Source: Kineobactrum salinum
GTDB taxonomy: Bacteria; Pseudomonadota; Gammaproteobacteria; Pseudomonadales; Halieaceae
NCBI RefSeq assembly: GCF_010669285.1
Contig: NZ_CP048711.1
Span: 4,092,001-4,156,000, forward strand
Direction of reading: 5' to 3'
Length of the DNA: 64,000 nt
In this document: piece after piece, positions 1-10,456 of the stretch
Layout of the letters: each line of letters opens with the position of its first letter
Position numbering within the stretch: position 1 is the first letter of the stretch
The notes under the pieces: generated by a model
Seen by the model: the letters and a program-made list of their open reading frames with translations, nothing else
What the model was told of the DNA's origin: nothing
The model's database searches: none
Program-made: the position numbers and the translations under genes

Positions 1-1199
1 TGAGGCGCACTCCCAGTGCTTCAACCGCGGCGCGGGCTGCCTCCTTGTCCAGTTGCATCCGTCCACCCAGGAATGCATCCGCCGCAAGGCGTCCCAACAA
101 AAGGTGGGCGTCGGTGATTGTCGGTTCCCGCCCGCCGCGCCCGAAGCAGGCCGGGCCGGGGTCGGCCCCGGCGCTGTGCGGGCCCACGCAGAGTCCGCCG
201 CGGTGGTCTATCCAGCCTACGGAGCCGCCCCCGGCACCGATGGAAGTGATGTCGATGAGGGGGCTCACGATGGGGCGTTTGCAGACCTCGGTATCAGTAC
301 GCTCAAGTATCTGGCCCTCCTCGATCAGGGCGACGTCGTAGGTGGTGCCGCCCACATCCGCACAGATGACATTGGCGTGACCCAACTTCCGGGCGAGACG
401 ACAGGCCCCGATAACGCCACCTGCAGGTCCCGACATCAGTGTGCGGATGGGCTTTTTACCTGCCACTTCAGCCGAACAGACACCGCCGTTGGACTGCATG
501 ATGGCAACCGGACTGTCGTAGTCCCGGTGCGCCAGTTCCGCCGTGAGACCCTTGAGGTAGTCCTCGACAATGGGCTGTATAAACGCGTTGAGCACGGTGG
601 TGGAGGTACGCTCGTACTCGCGCCATTCCGCGGTGATCTCGTGGGAGGCGGTGACGGACAAACCGGGGTGGCGTTCCTCAATGCGGGCCTTGGCGGCAGC
701 TTCGTGGGCCGGATTGGCGTAGGCGTGCAGGAATACCACGGCGATGGCCTGTGCGCCGTCCTCGAGCAGGACATCGACTTCCCGGTCTACGCTTTTCAGG
801 TCCAGTGGTGTCACCACCGAGCCATCGGCTGCCAGGCGCTCCGTGGCCTCGCGCCGCAAGTAGCGTTCCACCAGCGGCTCAGCGTCCTTATAGGTGAAAT
901 TGTAGACTTCCCGGCGGGCGCCCCGGCCGAGTTCCAGTACATCCCGGAAACCGGCGGTGGTCAGTAGTCCTACCGGTACGCCCTTTTCCTGCACCAGTGC
1001 ATTGATGCCGACGGTCATGCCGTGGAAGAGCTGGTCGATATCGGCGCCCTGTACCGGGAGGCGGTCCAGTCCCGCACAAACCCGCGCAGACAGCTCACTG
1101 GCAACTGACGGCTCCTTCTCAATCTCGAGAGTGCCGGTGGTATCGTCGATCAGTACCAGGTCGACGAATGTGCCCCGACGTCTATTGCCACTCGTTTCA
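1..1199 (-). CDS. Hydantoinase/oxoprolinase family protein (HyuA-like), 3' end outside window, frameshifted near start
   Basis: Reading the minus strand from ATG at 1199 gives MKRVAIDVG, the ASKHA-type N-terminal signature of ATP-dependent hydantoinases and 5-oxoprolinases. After about 9 codons the frame breaks. Adding one base to the CCCC run at 1173-1176 restores GGTFVDLVLIDD and then an open frame to the window edge. Seen further on are MSGPAGGVIGA, the metal/nucleotide-site segment DVGGTTYDVALIEEG and SIGAGGGSVGW, all typical of HyuA. About 400 of an expected 680 or so residues lie inside the window. It is divergent from the TonB receptor across a 530-bp gap. The family hydrolyses cyclic amides (hydantoins, 5-oxoproline) using ATP; the substrate here is unknown. 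The frameshift is probably an assembly error, though true inactivation cannot be excluded. Confidence 0.85.
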
Positions 1200-1410
1200 T
1201 TCGGCCATTACTCCTATTTCCAGGATTCACTGCGTGTATGCATTCAGCTACACAGTAAGTCAGGCTAGAAAGGCGAACAATTGCCACTGAGTGGGATAGG
1301 GCGGGGAATTTTGGGGGGTAGATGGACCGCGGGCCCGCAGCCCTCCGCGCATGTCTGCCGGGTTTGCCGTAGTCTGCAGCCCGCAAGCGGTGCCATAGTC
1401 CAGCACTCTA

Positions 1411-1540
1411 CCGATACGACATCATTTCCATCTTGTTGTGGTAGCCCTCCGTGACCCCATTGCTCTTCGAGGATCGTCACATGTCGGTAACGGGCTCCAG
1501 CCAGAGGCGGTGCATGCGCTTCCACACCATCATCACGCCA
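1411..1540 (-). mobile_element. Decayed ISL3-like transposase C-terminal fragment
   Basis: In the otherwise gene-free gap 1200-1731 the minus strand encodes LWLEPVTDM, a TGA stop (1477-1479), then RSSKSNGVTEGYHNKMEMMS and YR followed by TAG. From memory, ISL3-family transposases end with a W-R-x-x-K-S-N-G-[IV]-T-E-G-[FY]-H-x-K-M-E-[ML]-[IM]-S motif. The TGA sits exactly where the family has Trp, so TGG to TGA is the simplest explanation. No full transposase or terminal repeats are visible, so this is a remnant. The rest of the gap should carry the divergent promoters of the two flanking genes. A TTGACA lies at 1683-1688 but has no convincing -10 partner. Confidence 0.6.
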
Positions 1541-1731
1541 CCTGAGTCATCCTGAAAGGGCCTGCGCCTGTCCGATGGGACAGGTGCCTGGAGCCATCTT
1601 TCCGACGAGCGGCTGTCTGTATTAATCCGGGCACTGTCCAAAAGGTCCGTTGCCCCGGCGATGCCGGTGCACGTACAGTTTCTTGACAGATAACAAGGGC
1701 CAGACAGACTGGACAACAGTCAGGAGAGATC

Positions 1732-3963
1732 ATGAAAGCACGGGAAGATGTAATACGGGGAGCTTTCAACCTGCGGTTGACGCCTGTGGCTCTGGCGCTG
1801 CCGGCACTGCTCGCAACCGGTTCCGGCGTCTGGGCGCAGGACGGAGCCGCGACCGGCAACCGTCGGGTACTGGAGGAAATTATAGTCAGTGCCCAGAAGC
1901 GCTCCCAGAATATCAACGACGTGGGCATCGCCATCACCGCTTTCGATTCCGGCCAGGTCCGGGATCTGGCCTTCATGCAGCCGCAGGATATCGCGACCCA
2001 GACCACGAATTTCAGCGTCAACACACTGGCGACCAATGTGCCCAACTTCACCATCCGCGGTGTGGGTGTGAACGATTACGCCATCAATCAGGCCACGTCG
2101 GTGGGCACCTATGTCGATCAGGTCTTCATTTCCTCGCCGGCCATGATGTTGTTCCAGATGTTCGACACTCAGCGGGTCGAGGTGCTCAAGGGGCCCCAGG
2201 GTACGCTGTACGGACGCAACACCACCGGTGGTGCAGTTCTGTATTTCTCCAACAGGCCCACCGAGGAGTTCAGTGGCGAAGCCTATGTCGAAGGCGGCAA
2301 TGCCGGGTATTACCTGTTGGAGGCCGCGGTGAGTGGTCCCCTGAGCGACACGTTGTCGGCGCGCATGGCGGTGAATACCACCCAGAGCGATGGCCTGCAG
2401 GACAACATTATCACGGGTGAAACCCATGGCGGCATGGACCGTACTGCCTGGCGGGGCCTGCTTCAGTGGCAGCCGCGATCCGACCTGGACCTGATGTTCA
2501 ACGTCCATGGCGGGGAGGACAATTCCGATCTCAACAGCTTCACCGTGCCCGGCACCGGCAGCAATGACTCTTCCACCGGCACCATCGATACTCTCGACGG
2601 CGTGCCTTACCGGGACAACGAGAGCCTGGGTGTGTCGTTGACGGTGAACTGGGACATCGGCCCAGTGACTTTCACGTCGATCAGCAGCTACGACGAACTC
2701 GATCGCTTCGAATACGGTGACAGCGACGGCCAGTTAAGGGACGGCAGAATTGACCAGATACTGATCAGCGATATTGAACAGGTCACCCAGGAACTGCGCC
2801 TGGCCAACGCCGGGGGAGGCGACGTGAACTGGGTAGCCGGAGTGTACTACGGCAAGGACGAAATCGATGACAGCACGGTATACGAGGTGACTGGCGCGGG
2901 CTTTCCGCCCGCGGCCTTCGGCCTGCCCGCGCCCTATGCCCTGATCGATACCCTGGGCAACGCTTACCAGCAGATTTCCGAGACCTATGCCGCCTTCGGG
3001 CAGGTGGAATGGGCCTTCACAGACCGCTGGTCGCTTACCCTGGGACTGCGTTACACGCAGGAAGACAAAGAACTCCAGGACGTCACGACGCCCTGGAGCG
3101 CGGAGCCTGGTTCAGGTGAAAGCGGCCCGGTGGTCAGTGGCCTGCTGTTTCCACCGGCGGACTACGAGGAGGATTTCGACGCGTTCTCCGGCAAGGTGGC
3201 TTTGGACTACCGCCTGAACGACGATACGCTACTGTATGCCAGTATCAGCGAAGGTTACAAATCAGGCGGTTTCCAGGGCACACTCGTGTTCACACCGGCC
3301 GCCATCATTCCCTTCGACGAAGAGACAGTGCTGTCCTACGAGGTGGGCGCCAAACTGACCCTCCTCGAGGGCAGAATGCAAATCAATTCCGCGGCGTTTT
3401 TCTATGACTACGAAAACCTGCAGGCGCAGGGAACCATCGAGGGCGGTGCCGCTGGCGTGGAGAACCTGTTCGCGCTGCAGAATATCGGCGATGCCGAAGT
3501 GCTGGGTTTTGAAGTTGACGTGCAGGCAACACCTCTGCCGAGGCTGGAGTTGGCCCTGGGAGTGGGGTATCTCGATGCGAAAATCACCGACCCCTTCGTG
3601 CCGGAAGTCGAGGAAGACGGACGTCCGGCGGTTTCCCCGGAATGGAACCTGAACGGCCGGGTGCGTTATGACGTCATCACAGCACAGGACTACACGCTCT
3701 ATCTGCAGGGGAACTTCAACTGGCAGGATGAGCAGTATTTCGATATTTATGAAACGCCATTCCTTTTGGAAAACGCCTACGGCGTGGTCAATGCCTCACT
3801 GGGAGTGGATGCCGTCGACGGTACCTGGAAAGCCACCGTATGGGGTCGTAATCTCGCCGATGAGAATTACCGTGCCGGTGGATTCACCGGTGGGGTGGCT
3901 GGCGATGTACAGATTTACGGGCAGCCGCGCACCTACGGCGTCAGTTTCAATTACCGTTTCTGA
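1732..3963 (+). CDS. TonB-dependent outer-membrane receptor
   Basis: 743 residues. A basic N-terminus and hydrophobic stretch end at about residue 35 (GVWAQ), consistent with a Sec signal peptide. A TonB box-like EEIIVSAQKR follows, then the plug domain with IRGVGV and the VEVLKGPQGTLYGRNTTGGAV signature, and a long beta-rich barrel ending in aromatic Phe (NYRF). AGGAGAG lies just upstream of the ATG. The family imports siderophores, vitamins, glycans or other large ligands across the outer membrane using TonB energy. It heads a + strand block with HyuA, DUF917 and a racemase (80 bp to the next gene), so its ligand may be the cyclic-amide compound these enzymes process. That link is inferred from position only. 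Confidence 0.93.
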   Translation: MKAREDVIRGAFNLRLTPVALALPALLATGSGVWAQDGAATGNRRVLEEIIVSAQKRSQNINDVGIAITAFDSGQVRDLAFMQPQDIATQTTNFSVNTLATNVPNFTIRGVGVNDYAINQATSVGTYVDQVFISSPAMMLFQMFDTQRVEVLKGPQGTLYGRNTTGGAVLYFSNRPTEEFSGEAYVEGGNAGYYLLEAAVSGPLSDTLSARMAVNTTQSDGLQDNIITGETHGGMDRTAWRGLLQWQPRSDLDLMFNVHGGEDNSDLNSFTVPGTGSNDSSTGTIDTLDGVPYRDNESLGVSLTVNWDIGPVTFTSISSYDELDRFEYGDSDGQLRDGRIDQILISDIEQVTQELRLANAGGGDVNWVAGVYYGKDEIDDSTVYEVTGAGFPPAAFGLPAPYALIDTLGNAYQQISETYAAFGQVEWAFTDRWSLTLGLRYTQEDKELQDVTTPWSAEPGSGESGPVVSGLLFPPADYEEDFDAFSGKVALDYRLNDDTLLYASISEGYKSGGFQGTLVFTPAAIIPFDEETVLSYEVGAKLTLLEGRMQINSAAFFYDYENLQAQGTIEGGAAGVENLFALQNIGDAEVLGFEVDVQATPLPRLELALGVGYLDAKITDPFVPEVEEDGRPAVSPEWNLNGRVRYDVITAQDYTLYLQGNFNWQDEQYFDIYETPFLLENAYGVVNASLGVDAVDGTWKATVWGRNLADENYRAGGFTGGVAGDVQIYGQPRTYGVSFNYRF

Positions 3964-4043
3964 TCGCCCCGTGTGTCGAGATCAGCTGTCCTTGTTGCCG
4001 GCTCGCGCGCAGCGCTGCCGGCCGCAATCAGGAATACCCCGTT

Positions 4044-5606
4044 ATGAGAATCGGAGTCGATGTGGGCGGTACCAATACCGATGCCGTGCTGATGCGCGGC
4101 GACAAGGTACTCGCTTCCTGCAAGAAGCCCACCACATCCAACGTCAGCGACGGTATCGTGGCCGCGATCGAGACTGTACTTGGTACCTCGTCCGTGCCCG
4201 CCTCTGACGTTCGTGCGGTGATGATCGGTACCACCCATTTTACCAATGCCTTCGTGGAGCGACGCAACCTGCTGGATGTCGGTGTTCTGCGCGTCGCGCT
4301 GCCGGCGGCACGGGGTATTCCACCGTTGATCGACTGGCCGGAGGCGTTCCTTGCCGAAATCGGAAGCCACTGTGAAATGGTGACCGGTGGTTATCATTTT
4401 GATGGGCGGCTGAATGCGGCAATGGATGAGCGCGCTGTGGCCGCCGCGGCAAGGACCTTCCAGGACAAGGGTATCCGTTCGGTGGCGGTAACCGGCCTGT
4501 TCTCACCGGTCAACCCCAGCATGGAGGAGCGTGCCGCGGAAATCCTGCGGCAGGAAATGGGCGACGATGTGGCCATCACCCTGTCACACGAGATTGGCCG
4601 CATCGGTCTGCTGGAGCGGGAAAACGCGACGGTGATGAACGCCTGCCTGGTGGATATGTCGCGGCAAGTGGTGGCGTCCTTCCGGCACGCCCTGAAAACC
4701 CTTGGCATCACTGCGCCGTTCTATATCAGCCAGAACGATGGCACCCTGATGGACTCCGGCATGGTGGAGCGCTACCCGGTGCTGACCTTTGCCTCCGGTC
4801 CCACCAACAGCATGCGCGGGGCGGCTTACCTGTCGGGCCTGCAGGAGGCACTGGTGGCGGATATAGGAGGCACCACCACTGATATTGGCATGCTTTGCAA
4901 GGGCTTTCCCCGTGAGTCTTCCGTCACGGTGGATATAGGCGGCGTACGCACCAATTTTCGCATGCCGGATATCCTGGCGTTGGGCCTGGGCGGTGGTTCG
5001 CTGGTTCGGGAGCAGGGCAGCGGCATCACGATTGGGCCGCGCTCAGTCGGTTACCAGCTTACGCAGAAAGCCCTCGTATTCGGTGGTGACACGCTCACCG
5101 CCAGCGATATCGCCGTGGCGGCGGGTTACGCGGATTTCGGCGACGCTACGCGGGTCAGGCATCTCTCCGCCGATCTCATCGAACAAAGCGTGGTGGAGAT
5201 CCATCGTAAGATCGCCGAGGGCATCGACCGTATGAAAGTCAGTGCCGAACTCGTGCCGCTGGTGCTGGTGGGGGGCGGCTCGGTACTGGTGGATCGTGAT
5301 ATCCCCGGCGTATCGGAGGTGGTAACCCCGAATCATGCCGGCGTGGCCAATGCTATCGGTGCTTCCATCGCCCAGGTGAGTGGCGAAATTGATCGTGTGT
5401 TTTCCTACGAGGAACTGGGGCGTGAGGCTGCCCTGGCGACAGCGACGGAGGAAGCGGTGAAGAGGGCGCGCCACGGCGGCGCGGATCCGGAGACGATCAA
5501 GGTAATCGATATTGAGGAGCTGCCCCTGGCATATGTTCCCGGCGGTGCCGTGCGACTTCGGGTAAAAGTCGCCGGCGCATTGGCGTTTGATCAGGAGCAG
5601 CCATGA
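4044..5606 (+). CDS. Hydantoinase/oxoprolinase family protein, short form
   Basis: 520 residues beginning MRIGVDVGGTNTDAVLM, the N-terminal hydantoinase/oxoprolinase fold. Central DIGGTTTDIGML and LGLGGGSLVREQGSG are the second phosphate-binding region of the ASKHA core, and VLVGGGSVLVD lies toward the C-terminus. It is shorter than classical HyuA (about 680 residues), matching the subfamily that travels with DUF917 proteins. Its last four bases overlap the DUF917 gene start (ATGA), implying translational coupling. The expected role is ATP-dependent opening of a cyclic amide, probably with DUF917 as partner subunit; the substrate is not readable from sequence. Unlike the copy at the window's left edge, the frame is intact. 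Confidence 0.9.
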   Translation: MRIGVDVGGTNTDAVLMRGDKVLASCKKPTTSNVSDGIVAAIETVLGTSSVPASDVRAVMIGTTHFTNAFVERRNLLDVGVLRVALPAARGIPPLIDWPEAFLAEIGSHCEMVTGGYHFDGRLNAAMDERAVAAAARTFQDKGIRSVAVTGLFSPVNPSMEERAAEILRQEMGDDVAITLSHEIGRIGLLERENATVMNACLVDMSRQVVASFRHALKTLGITAPFYISQNDGTLMDSGMVERYPVLTFASGPTNSMRGAAYLSGLQEALVADIGGTTTDIGMLCKGFPRESSVTVDIGGVRTNFRMPDILALGLGGGSLVREQGSGITIGPRSVGYQLTQKALVFGGDTLTASDIAVAAGYADFGDATRVRHLSADLIEQSVVEIHRKIAEGIDRMKVSAELVPLVLVGGGSVLVDRDIPGVSEVVTPNHAGVANAIGASIAQVSGEIDRVFSYEELGREAALATATEEAVKRARHGGADPETIKVIDIEELPLAYVPGGAVRLRVKVAGALAFDQEQP

Positions 5607-6688
5607 AACTTTCGGTCGAGGACTTGCAGGATGTGGGGCGCGGTGCGGCCTTTCTCGGTACGGGCGGGGGCGGGGACCCCTACATAGGCCGGATGCTGGC
5701 CACCCACGCCATACGAGAATACGGCATGCCCGAGATTATCGATGTCGAGGCGCTGGACGACGATGCCGCGGTCTACACCATAGCCATGCTGGGCGCGCCG
5801 ACGGTGCTGGCGGAAAAAGCTGCCTGTGGTGACGACGTGGACCTGGCGCTGTCGCGCATGGAGAAATACACTGGCAGGAAAGCCGACGCGATCATCCCTA
5901 TAGAGATCGGCGGCGTGAATTCCATGCTGCCGATCATGGCCGCGGCCCGCACTGGCCTGCCACTGGTGGATGCCGACGGTATGGGGCGTGCCTTTCCAGA
6001 AATACAGATGGTCAGTTTCAACATCTACGGCGTGTCCTGTACGCCGCTGGTGATGACCGATGAACATCTCAATTCGCTGGTAGTGGAAACGGGGCATGCG
6101 AAGCGCGCGGAGGATCTGGAGCGGGTGGCCTCCATTGAGATGGGCTGCAGCGTGATTTTGTCTTCCTACCCGATGACCGGCCGGCAGGTGAAGGAAACCG
6201 CGGTACGCCAGACCATGACTCTGGCGCTGGAGATAGGCCGGGCCATCCGCCGCGGTCGTCGCGCCGACAACCCCGTGGGCGAGCTGAGCCGCTACCTGGC
6301 AACCACGCCCTATTATTCCCACTGCAGGGTGCTGTTCGACGGTAAGGTGGTTGACCTGCGCCGCGAAACTACCCAGGGTTTCGCCCGGGGCCATTGTACG
6401 CTGCAGGCTCTGGATGGCGGTGCCGGGGAAATGGAAGTGATTTTCCAGAACGAACACCTGATCGCCCGGGAGGACGGCCGGGTGCGCGCCATGGTGCCGG
6501 ACCTGATCTGCATGGTGGACAGCGATACTGCGGAACCGGTACCGGTCGAGGCATTGAAGTACGGCCAGCGCCTGAAGGTGATGGGGGTCAGTGCGCCTCC
6601 CATTCTACGCACCCCCGAAGCCCTTGAAATCATCGGACCCCAGGCATTCGGCCTGAACGAGACCTTCGTGCCGGTGGAAGAGCTTTGA
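5603..6688 (+). CDS. DUF917 family protein, hydantoinase-associated
   Basis: 361 residues with the DUF917 N-terminal glycine-rich signature (GRGAAFLGTGGGGDPYIGRM), the PIEIGGVNSM motif and the DADGMGRAFPE segment. DUF917 proteins are usually encoded beside short HyuA-like proteins and are treated as a component of hydantoinase-like enzymes; the biochemical role is poorly defined. The start overlaps the HyuA stop by four bases, so the two products are probably made in equal amounts. A 46-bp gap separates it from the racemase gene. Cytosolic: no signal peptide or membrane segment is seen. Confidence 0.9.
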   Translation: MKLSVEDLQDVGRGAAFLGTGGGGDPYIGRMLATHAIREYGMPEIIDVEALDDDAAVYTIAMLGAPTVLAEKAACGDDVDLALSRMEKYTGRKADAIIPIEIGGVNSMLPIMAAARTGLPLVDADGMGRAFPEIQMVSFNIYGVSCTPLVMTDEHLNSLVVETGHAKRAEDLERVASIEMGCSVILSSYPMTGRQVKETAVRQTMTLALEIGRAIRRGRRADNPVGELSRYLATTPYYSHCRVLFDGKVVDLRRETTQGFARGHCTLQALDGGAGEMEVIFQNEHLIAREDGRVRAMVPDLICMVDSDTAEPVPVEALKYGQRLKVMGVSAPPILRTPEALEIIGPQAFGLNETFVPVEEL

Positions 6689-6734
6689 GAGTCCCGCGGA
6701 ATCCACCATCGATCAACACCCGGAGACGAATAAC

Positions 6735-7472
6735 ATGAAAACACATATCCATGTCATTACCCCTATCATCACCGAGGGATTCCGCAGTGAGGAGGATCTG
6801 CGCGCCTGCGAAGGGCCCGAGATCACTGTTACCCAATGCGGTATAGCGTACGGTCCGGCCTCCATTGAATGCGAGTTCGACGAGGCATTGAGTGTGCCCG
6901 GTATACTGGAGAAGGCCATCGCGGCGGAAAGAGAAGGCGCCCACGCTGTGGTTATCGACTGCATGGGCGACCCTGGCCTTGCCGCTTGTCGCGAGGCATT
7001 GAGCATCCCGGTGCTGGGGCCGCTGCAGGTGGCCGCTCACGTGGCGACCATGCTCGGGCACCGCTTCACCTTCATTACGGTACTGGACCGGCTGCGGGCG
7101 ATGATAGACCACCTGGTGGCAGGTTACGGCCTCACGGGCAATTATGCTGCGTTCCACGCGGTGGATGTGCCCGTGCTGGACATTGCCCACGACACCCGCA
7201 AACTGGGCAGTCTTCTGGGCGAAAAAGCCCTGACCGCGGTCCGGGACGATCATGCCGGCGCGGTTATTCTCGGTTGCACCGGGTTTATGGGCCTCGCCGA
7301 GGTGGTAACGCAAACGCTGCGTGAAGAGGGGCTGGAAGTACCGGTTATCGACGCCATACCTCTGACCATTCGTATGGCCGACGCGCTGGTGCGCTGTGGC
7401 CTGACACACAGCAAGCACATCTATCCCGCGCCGGGGAAGAAGGAGATTCGAGGGTACGACAACCTGCGTTGA
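6735..7472 (+). CDS. Aspartate/glutamate/hydantoin racemase family protein
   Basis: 245 residues. The two catalytic cysteines of the Asp/Glu racemase superfamily are visible: DCMGDPG in the first half and GCTGFMGL in the second, each in the expected loop. The N-terminus, with VITPIITEGF, resembles hydantoin racemases. In this setting it would interconvert enantiomers of a hydantoin, or of the amino acid derived from it, so the stereoselective hydrolase can consume both. It closes the + strand catabolic block and is convergent with the LuxR regulator gene 20 bp away. An ATG preceded by CGGAGACGAA supports the start. Confidence 0.88.
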   Translation: MKTHIHVITPIITEGFRSEEDLRACEGPEITVTQCGIAYGPASIECEFDEALSVPGILEKAIAAEREGAHAVVIDCMGDPGLAACREALSIPVLGPLQVAAHVATMLGHRFTFITVLDRLRAMIDHLVAGYGLTGNYAAFHAVDVPVLDIAHDTRKLGSLLGEKALTAVRDDHAGAVILGCTGFMGLAEVVTQTLREEGLEVPVIDAIPLTIRMADALVRCGLTHSKHIYPAPGKKEIRGYDNLR

Positions 7473-7492
7473 AGCGCTGCCGGCCGCCGGGC

Positions 7493-10232
7493 TCAGATCA
7501 GCCGGCGCCGCTGGGCCACGGATACCGCCTGCAGCCGGCTCTTGACGTTGAGCTTGGCGAAAATATTGCGCAGGTGAAAGCGCACCGTGCTGTCCGAGAC
7601 ATCCATCTTGCGTCCGATCAGCTTGTTGGAGTAGCCGTGAGAAAGCTGCTGCAGCACTTCGATTTCGCGGTCGCTGAGCAGTTGTACCACTTCATCGACA
7701 CCGGCCTCCTCTTTTTTCAGCCGTTCGACAATCTCCCGCGCCGCAGCGCGTTGCTGGTGCTTGGCTGAAGCCCCGGCCATCTGTTCTATATAGCGTTCAA
7801 CGAGTTGTGTCATCCGCGGCGCTTCGTTGAGAAAATCGCGGATGAATCCGGAATCCCGATACAGGGCGACGGCATTGTCCAGGTGCTCCATAACAGTGTC
7901 TTCATGACCGGCAAGATCGCCGGTTACGGCGCCGAGGATTTCAAACTTCAACAGCGCCCGCCGGTGTCCGGCGTGCCCGGCCTGGGCGGTGAAGAAAACC
8001 AGGTGATCCTGCGCCTCGTCGTACCGGCCCTCGCGCACCAGCAGCCGGATGATGGCAGGCACCACCACGAAGCGTTCGCGCCAGGCCACCTGGGTGAAAT
8101 CCGCATCGCGGTAGTGGATGATGTCGATCTCCGATGCATCCAGCACTTCGCGGGCCGTGTCAATCTGATCCGCCTTTATCAGTAGTTCCGTCCACAGTCC
8201 GGTGAGCAGCTTCTCCAGACGGTCGAGCCGGTGTCTGCCGGCATAGGCGAAGGCCTGCTCCACCACCGCCAGCGACGCCTCCAGGCCGCACTGCGCGTAT
8301 TCCAGGTGGGCGACGGTGGCGTAACCGGCGGCGTAGATATCGAACCAGGCTTCGTGGCGTTCCAGCTGGATGGGAATGTTGGCCACATTGCGGTAGGCGG
8401 TGCCGTCGTTACCGGTTTCAAAGTTGAGCTCCGTCATGAAGATCGAGGCGGCGAGTTTAATATCCTGGTCGTCGCTGAAGTGCCGTCGCGCCAGCTCCAT
8501 GGCAGCCTTGTAATAGTGTTCCGCCTGCGCACCGTCGCCCTCGGAGAAACTGATGTCCCCGAGATGAAAATACAGGTACAGCGCGCCGAACAGCGACCCG
8601 CCGGCGAAAAACGCGGGCAGGCCCAGTTCCGCGTAGTGGCGCGCCTTCGCAAAATTTCCGCGCTGCAGGTAGGCGACACAGAGAATCGTGCAGTGCTGGC
8701 CCAGTGCCACGGAACCGTCTTCCGGGGTGAGCCGCCGCGCGCATTCCTCCAGTGCGTCGCAGACGTTGTCGGCGATCTCGCGGCCTTCGTAGATCGACAG
8801 CAGACTCTCCATCACCAGTCTGTCACGGGCCAGCGGCGCGTCGGGGTCGCCATCCCAGGGTCTACTGTCGCAGTGCAGCGGCCCGACGGTGGCATCGAAG
8901 ATCCGGCGTGCCTCGAACACGTTGCCCTTTTTTACGTGAAGCAGAGCCTGGATCATCGACAGCAGCGGGTTGCTCAGGATGAAGGCCTCGTCAAACAGCT
9001 CCATGATGATGCGCAGCCGGCTCAGTCCCTCGTGGGGCCAGATAAACAGACCCCCGGCGCGGGCCACAACTTCGAGAGCCTGTTCGGGCTGTCCCGCCAG
9101 GATGTAGTGCCGCACAGCCTCTACGAGATCACCTTTGTTGTAGAACCACTCCGCCGCCCCCGCATGCAGAGTCCAGAGCCTTTCCGGAGAAGTGCGACGC
9201 AGCCTTTCAAGCAGTTGTTCACGGAATACCGGATGCAGGCGGTAGCTCGATTCCACGGAGTCCACCGGTAGCAGTAATGCGTCCAGCGCCCGCGCTTCGC
9301 TGAACAGCGTCTGGCTGTTTTGTGCCTTGCGCAGGTGATCCGCCAGCGAGGTGTCGATGCGGTCTACGATGGCAATGTCCATCAGGAAGGCCTGCAATTC
9401 CGGGCTCAGCTTGCTGATCACTTCCTCCGTCAGATAGGCCGTGACTGTGCTGTGGTCCGCCCTCAGCCCCTGCAGCAGTTTGTCAATGTCGTGATCGAGC
9501 CCCGCTGCGCTGTGAATCATCTGTACCACTACGGGCCAGCCCTCGGTCAGGGCGTGGATCTGCTCGATGGTCGACTGGCGGTAGTTTGCTCCCAGCAATT
9601 CCTGCAGCTCCACACGGGAGAAACGCAACTGCTGCGCACCGTAACGGATGGCTTCGGCGCGCGCCTCCAGGTCAGCGGTTTTCAGGCAGGCATCGTCGCG
9701 GGTGGCAATGGCTATATGCATGTTTTCCGGGGCGTACTGCAGTAGCGGTGTGATTACCTCGTCGATGCAGTCCTGATCGAGATTTTCGAAATCGTCGAAC
9801 ACGAATACGACTTTCTCCGTCTGCTCGGCGATAATGTGAAGAATCAGGCTGATAAAGTCGCGGCGAAAACTCGCTGAGATTGCTTTCGATCCTGGTACCG
9901 CCGGCTCGCAGGTCCAGCCCGTTCTCGTGCAGGGAATAGAGAATGTAGGTAAGAAGCTGGTTGACGGCATTGTCTTCTTTTCCCAGGGAGAGCCAGCAGA
10001 CACGGTGGCCCTCATCCAGCAGCTTCCTGCGCCAGAGCGAGAGCAGGGTGCTTTTGCCGTAGCCCGCCGGGGCATGCACCAGCGATAGCGTGGCGTCGGT
10101 GCCCCGTGCCATGTCATGGATGATGCTTTCGCGGTTCAGCATTTCCATCCGTTGCCGGGTGGGGGACACCTTGGAGCGAATAAGCCAGATCGGGAAAAGG
10201 TCCGTTGTGCGTCCTCTCTTTGCCGGTTTCAT
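7493..10232 (-). CDS. MalT-like LuxR-family transcriptional regulator, frameshifted
   Basis: About 910 residues when joined. The N-terminal piece (start ATG 10232, MKPAKRGRTTDLF) carries the Walker A motif HAPAGYGKST. The central part is an NB-ARC/STAND-type ATPase region (VVFVFDDFENLD) followed by a long TPR-like helical region. The C-terminus is a LuxR helix-turn-helix (LSDREIEVLQQLSHGYSNKLIGRKM). The frame changes at the TTTT run (+ strand AAAA, 9866-9869); dropping one T restores SEF-RRDFISLIL. This is the only break in the window not fixed by adding one G/C. The regulator is divergent from an NCS1 permease and convergent with the hydantoin-type genes, so an inducer-binding activator of that catabolism is likely but unproven. 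Confidence 0.85.
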
Positions 10233-10456
10233 TGTACGCCGCCTGCCGTCGCCCCGGTCACTGATACCACATCGGGCAAGTACCCGTGGCACCGGTAAAG
10301 TCATATTGCAGCGTAATGGCCGCGAATGGAACCCGGACTGTCTTTATGGACAGGTACTCCGTTTGCGCCGGGCCATGCGGGCTGTCCGCGGGCGAGGTTG
10401 AGCCCGCCCGCTGCATCAGCGACTATACACCGTTGATTACAAGCGGGGTACAGAGA

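Noticed and set aside
1683-1711. Sigma-70 promoter before the TonB receptor
   Set aside because: TTGACA at 1683 has no acceptable -10 element at 16-18 bp; not reported as a promoter.
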